Shown here: piece after piece, positions 60,332-64,000 of the stretch | Layout of the letters: the number at the start of each line of letters is the position of its first letter | Position numbering within the stretch: position 1 is the stretch's first letter | Translations under genes and position numbers: made by a program | Notes under the pieces: generated by a model | Databases searched by the model: none | What the model was told of the DNA's origin: nothing | The model's input: only the letters and a program-made list of their open reading frames with translations | Assembly: GCF_002159765.1 (NCBI RefSeq) | Contig: NZ_NFJH01000011.1 | Coordinates: 34,904 to 98,903, forward strand | From: Collinsella sp. An268 | GTDB taxonomy: Bacteria; Actinomycetota; Coriobacteriia; Coriobacteriales; Coriobacteriaceae | Reading direction: 5' to 3' | Length of the DNA stretch: 64,000 nucleotides

Positions 60332-61717
60332 ATGCCCCTCTTGTTACGCGCGCATGACGCAACGTCCTCCCCCCGCTCGCTCCACGCTCGCATCTGCGCG
60401 CTCGCCTGCCTTATCGCACTCACGCTCTCCGTGCTCGCCCCCACCGCCGCCGCGGCGCTCACCGACCCGGCCATCCAGGCGACCTCCGCGCTCCTTATCG
60501 AGCCCACCTCGGGGACCGTTCTCTACGAGCTCAACGCGGACGAGACGCGCTACCCCGCCTCCACCACCAAGATCATGACGGCGCTCGTAACGCTCGAGAA
60601 CGCGGACCTCACCCAGCAGATCACCGTCGAGGAGGGCGACTTCACCCACGTGACCGCCGATAGCTCCGTCGCCGGCTTTAAGCCGGGCGAGGTGCTCACC
60701 GTCGAGCAGCTGCTCTACGGTCTCATGCTCCCCAGCGGCAACGACGCCTCCTATATCCTCGCGCGCGCCGTCGCCGGCGACGTCGACACCTTCGTGCAGA
60801 TGATGAACGACCGGGCCGCCGAGCTCGGCTGCACGGGCACGCACTTTGCCAACCCGTGTGGCCTGCATGACGACAACCACTACACCACGGCGCGCGACCT
60901 CATGCGCATCACCCAAGCCGCCATGGCCAACCCCACGTTCGCGCAGATCGTCTCCACGCCGAGCTACGAGCTCCCCGCGACCAACCTGCAGGGGGCGCGC
61001 ACCCTCGAGAACTCCAATCTGCTGCTCGACAGCACGTCCAGCGTCTACTATGCACCCGCCCAAGGCATCAAAACGGGCAACACCACCGAGGCCGGCCGCT
61101 GCCTCGTGGCCGCCGCCAGCCAAAATGACATCACACTCTACTCCGTCGTGCTCGGCTGCGCGGACGCCGAGATTCCCGCGAGCCTCACCGAGACGAGGCG
61201 CCTGTTCGAGTGGGCGTATGCCGAGTGGTCCGTGCAGGAGATCGTCACGGCGGGCACAACGCTTCAATCCGTCGACGTCGTCGATGCCCACCAGGACGAG
61301 CAGCTCCAAATTACCGCCGACGGCACCCTCGCCAAGCTGCTGCCCAACGACACCGACCACGCGGCCATCACCGTCTCCTTCGACCTGCCCGAGGAGTTCT
61401 GCGCGCCCTACACGCAGGGCGACGTTATCGGCACAGCGACCTATACGCTGAACGGCGAGCTCCTCGGCAAGGTCACGCTCTCCGCCGGCAACGACGTCGA
61501 GCTGTCGGCGCTGGCGCAGATCCGCAACTTCGCCCTCGGTGTCATCACCAATCCCATCACGTGGATCGTCCTAGGCGTCTTCGTTGTCCTCATCATCGTG
61601 AGCATCGTGCGCGGGTGGCGGCGCCGGCGCTCCTCATCCCAGCCGCTCCACCATCGCTCCCCATCCCAACCGCTCAACTCCACACCCCCGCGCTCGCGCG
61701 GCACACACTTCAAATAA
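60332..61717 (+). CDS. dacA: D-alanyl-D-alanine carboxypeptidase (DacA/PBP5 type)
   Basis: Encodes 461 aa. Signal peptide or anchor at 1-42 (ICALACLIALTLSVLAPTAA). Peptidase S11 motifs: SxxK as PASTTK with Ser77 and Lys80, SxN as LPSGN at 134-137, KTG as GIKTGN at 245-250. It trims the terminal D-Ala from peptidoglycan peptides. After residue 290 comes a beta domain, then a C-terminal membrane helix (WIVLGVFVVLIIVSIVRGW) and a basic tail, in place of the usual amphipathic anchor. Divergent from the activase gene. Confidence 0.93.
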   Translation: MPLLLRAHDATSSPRSLHARICALACLIALTLSVLAPTAAAALTDPAIQATSALLIEPTSGTVLYELNADETRYPASTTKIMTALVTLENADLTQQITVEEGDFTHVTADSSVAGFKPGEVLTVEQLLYGLMLPSGNDASYILARAVAGDVDTFVQMMNDRAAELGCTGTHFANPCGLHDDNHYTTARDLMRITQAAMANPTFAQIVSTPSYELPATNLQGARTLENSNLLLDSTSSVYYAPAQGIKTGNTTEAGRCLVAAASQNDITLYSVVLGCADAEIPASLTETRRLFEWAYAEWSVQEIVTAGTTLQSVDVVDAHQDEQLQITADGTLAKLLPNDTDHAAITVSFDLPEEFCAPYTQGDVIGTATYTLNGELLGKVTLSAGNDVELSALAQIRNFALGVITNPITWIVLGVFVVLIIVSIVRGWRRRRSSSQPLHHRSPSQPLNSTPPRSRGTHFK

Positions 61718-62419
61718 GGCGTACCGCCGTCTCGCCCCACGCAAGCGCGCCTCTTACTAGCGACCCGGCGCCGCGAGTCTTGTGGCCGCGTTTCACATCC
61801 CGCGCGACCGGCGCTGTGCGATCCTCAGGAAATCGCGTTTAGGCCCGCTTTCGGTCTCCCTAGGGGACCTAAACGCGATTTCCTTTGCAGGGCCGGGCTG
61901 CAAGCCCGGAAACGAAGCCGGACAGATGCGGCGGATGGTATACCCGCACGGAAAAGGAAAGAAACGGCGGATAGTATGAAGGCTGGGGCGAAGATGGGGC
62001 AGGTTGCTTTTTCATGCCATCCGCCCGTTCTTTGCAACTCTCTGAGCTGGTCTTTTGTCGCGTCGGAATCGGAGCATACAATCTGTCCGCTTTGCCTCCC
62101 CCGCCCGCACGCAGGAGACCAAACCGCCCTCGCCTCGGCCGCGGGCACGCGCCCCGCTCGGCCCGGGGCAACCCTTACGCCGCTCGCGCCGCACCCCGCC
62201 CAGAATACCCCGGGCGCTCCGGGCTCATCCGCGCCCTAATATGCGCCGCACGCCCTTCCCGACGCCTGCCCTACCGTTCACCAATCAGCCGTTGCCCTCG
62301 CCGCGCGCGCGGGGCTAGAGTTGAGACGATGCGTTGTCACATCGTCACTTAGGCGCCTGTCTCCCGTAGCGGCGCCTTCGGATACGGCTAGGAAACGGCA
62401 ACGAAAGGAGGCAGGGCTT
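61718..62419. other. 702-base gap with palindromes and short repeats, no gene
   Basis: Contains the hairpin 61827-61884, three related 15-base motifs of the type GGCGGATGGTATGAA (61930, 61966 and inverted at 62011), and the upstream region of the carboxyltransferase gene. Frames inside it have no ribosome binding sites and no recognisable product. Confidence 0.6.
61827..61884. repeat. Perfect 17-base inverted repeat
   Basis: AGGAAATCGCGTTTAGG (61827-61843) and CCTAAACGCGATTTCCT (61868-61884) enclose a second, smaller palindrome (GGTCTCCCTAGGGGACC). There is no T-run, and it is 110 bases after dacA. It could terminate or be a mobile palindrome. Confidence 0.7.
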
Positions 62420-64000
62420 ATGGCTGGAAATCGTCTCCGCATCATGGACACCACCATCCGCGACGGTCAGCAGTCGCTCTGGGCGACCCGCATGACCACC
62501 GCGGAGATGCTGCCCATCTTGCCCAAGATGGACGAAGTCGGCTATTGGGCTATCGAGGCATGGGGAGGGGCGACCTTTGACACATGCCTGCGCTTTTTGG
62601 ACGAGGACCCGTGGGAGCGGTTGCGCCTCATCAAGGAGCGCTGCCCCAACACGCGTCTCGCCATGCTCGTACGCGGCCAGAATCTGGTGGGCTACAAGCA
62701 TTATTCGACCGACGTGGTCGAGCGCTTCATCGAGCGCGCCCACGCGAACGGCATCGACGTCTTCCGCGTGTTCGACGCCCTGAACGACATCGACAACATC
62801 CGCGACTGCGCGGCGGCCATCAAAAAGGTCGGCGCGCATTTTGAACCTGCCATCTCCTACACGCGCAGCCCCGTCCACACGCTCGACAGCTACATCGCCT
62901 ACGCGCGCCAGCTCGCCGAGCTCGGCGCCGACTCGCTCTGCATCAAGGATATGGCGGGGCTCCTTGTTCCCTATCGCGCCGCCCAGCTCGTGAGCGCCTT
63001 GCGCACCGAGATCGGGCTGCCCGTGCACATGCACTGCCACTTCATCGGCGGCATGGCGAGCGCGAACTACCTGCGCGGTGCCGAAGAGGGTGCCGAGATC
63101 GTGGACTGCGCGCACGCGCCGCTCGCGTTTGGCAACTCGCAACCGGCCGTGGAGATGACGGTGTCCTCGTTTGGCGGATCGCCTTTCGACACCGGGCTCG
63201 ACCTCGACCTCCTCTTCGAGATCGCTGACTATTGGGACGGCGTGCGCAAGGCCGGCGGCCATCAGCGCGGCATCACCACGCTCACCCACATGCGCATCTA
63301 CAAGCATCAGATCCCCGGCGGCATGATGAGCAATCTCGTGGGCCAGCTCGACCTGCAGAACATGCACGACCGCCTGCCCGAGATCGTGGCCGAGATCCCG
63401 CGCGTGCGCAAGGAGGTCGGCTACCCGCCGCTCGTGACGCCCATGAGCCAGATCGTGGGTACCCAGGCCGTCATGAACGTGCTCACCGGCGAGCGCTGGA
63501 AGATCGTCTCGACCGAGATGCGCGAATACCTCATGGGCTTCTACGGCAAGACCCCGGCCCCCATCGATGACGCCATCCGCGAGAAGGTCCTGGGCCACAT
63601 AGACGTCGCCAAGCTCCAGGAAGAGGCCAGAAACGTCCACCTGCAGACCTACGACGAGGCCAAGGCGGAGATCGGCGACCTCGCCGAAACCGAGGAGGAC
63701 GTGCTCTCCTACGCGCTCTTCCCCAACGAGGCCCGGGCACTTTTGGAGAAGCGCCGCGCCGGCACCCTGCGCGACATCACCCAACCCATCGACGCCGACG
63801 CCTCCGCGCCGGCCGCGACCGATACCGAAGGAGATACCGATATGAACGTTTCCCAGATCCGCGACCTCATCGAGGCCCTCGACAAGAGCTCCGTCGCCGA
63901 GGTGACCATTAAGGACGGCACCACCGAGGTCTCCATCAGAAAGCCCGTCGCCGCCACGGCTGCCGCCGGCGCAAGCGCCCCCGCTCCCGAGGCGCCCGCC
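62420..64000 (+). CDS. Carboxyltransferase (OadA/PycB type) fused in frame to an AccB-like segment, incomplete
   Basis: Starts MAGNRLRIMDTTIRDGQQS (AAAGGAGG 9 bases upstream) and stays open to the window edge. Residues 1-300 are the HMGL-like carboxyltransferase barrel with DTTIRDGQQS, CIKDMAGLL and the metal motif MHCHFIGG, which differs from the usual HTHDTSG type. Residues 300-460 are the PYC/OADA domain (IPGGMMSNLVGQL). From 63842 the frame reads MNVSQIRDLIEALDKSSVAE, the N-terminus of biotin carboxyl carrier protein AccB, followed by an Ala/Pro linker. GAAGGAG 7 bases before that ATG suggests that a separate AccB can also start here. Likely oxaloacetate decarboxylase or a transcarboxylase-type enzyme. 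Confidence 0.87.
   Translation, partial: MAGNRLRIMDTTIRDGQQSLWATRMTTAEMLPILPKMDEVGYWAIEAWGGATFDTCLRFLDEDPWERLRLIKERCPNTRLAMLVRGQNLVGYKHYSTDVVERFIERAHANGIDVFRVFDALNDIDNIRDCAAAIKKVGAHFEPAISYTRSPVHTLDSYIAYARQLAELGADSLCIKDMAGLLVPYRAAQLVSALRTEIGLPVHMHCHFIGGMASANYLRGAEEGAEIVDCAHAPLAFGNSQPAVEMTVSSFGGSPFDTGLDLDLLFEIADYWDGVRKAGGHQRGITTLTHMRIYKHQIPGGMMSNLVGQLDLQNMHDRLPEIVAEIPRVRKEVGYPPLVTPMSQIVGTQAVMNVLTGERWKIVSTEMREYLMGFYGKTPAPIDDAIREKVLGHIDVAKLQEEARNVHLQTYDEAKAEIGDLAETEEDVLSYALFPNEARALLEKRRAGTLRDITQPIDADASAPAATDTEGDTDMNVSQIRDLIEALDKSSVAEVTIKDGTTEVSIRKPVAATAAAGASAPAPEAPA

Noticed and set aside
1..64000. CRISPR array, prophage or insertion sequence
   Set aside because: No series of regularly spaced repeats, no transposase or integrase sequence and no phage structural gene were found on either strand.

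Overview
The window reads as chromosomal DNA of a strictly anaerobic, high-GC actinobacterium of the class Coriobacteriia; Collinsella or a close relative is my best guess. The reasons are the GC-rich codon use, strong GGAGG-type ribosome binding sites, gut-associated genes (beta-galactosidase, group II decarboxylase, a giant 2-hydroxyacyl-CoA dehydratase activase-type protein), DisA, and the DUF4839/DUF6591/DUF4179 small-domain proteins. The genus is inferred from gene content, not proved.

Region 1-9.8 kb holds stand-alone housekeeping and transport genes: a deformylase-like protein that lacks its catalytic Glu, a UvrA2-type ABC ATPase, small membrane proteins, a GNAT protein, an MFS exporter and a ferredoxin-type aldo/keto reductase. 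It ends in two decayed genes (8.36-9.84 kb). Region 9.8-17.8 kb is visibly AT-richer and encodes proteins of unknown role: a GIY-YIG-like fusion, a DUF4839 protein with PASTA-like repeats, a duplicated-domain lipoprotein-like protein, an HTH regulator, an SPFH-SHOCT protein and a zinc-ribbon protein. Three copies of an unusual palindrome lie in front of these genes and look like the operators of a small regulon. Region 17.9-21.1 kb is an operon of a membrane protein, a second HTH regulator paralogous to the first, and a transmembrane Ser/Thr kinase. An ECF sigma factor and its DUF4179 partner follow at 21.6-23.5 kb.

Region 23.9-28.8 kb is the leucine operon leuACDB. It is preceded by a clear ribosome-mediated attenuator: a short leader ORF with five Leu codons, four of them the rare CTA, and then a strong terminator. 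Next come a PLP decarboxylase divergent from a LysR gene, a PadR gene translationally coupled to a DUF4825-like membrane protein, and the translation block. The block is transcribed leftward in the order tRNA-Tyr, tRNA-Thr, tRNA-Met, tuf, rpmG, tRNA-Trp, secE, nusG, rplK, rplA. lacZ points rightward beside it.

Region 41.8-55.3 kb carries tRNA-Thr(TGT), yacP, rlmB and cysS, with a DUF4143 ATPase, a flavodoxin and a small winged-helix ORF inserted. It continues with a TPP-riboswitch-controlled thiM / MTH1187 / thiE salvage operon, then disA-ispD-ispF and clpC. The right end holds the 1544-residue activase fusion, a D-Ala-D-Ala carboxypeptidase, and a carboxyltransferase (OadA/PycB type) whose frame runs without a stop into an AccB-like segment preceded by its own ribosome binding site. 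I saw no CRISPR array, intact insertion sequence, prophage or rRNA.
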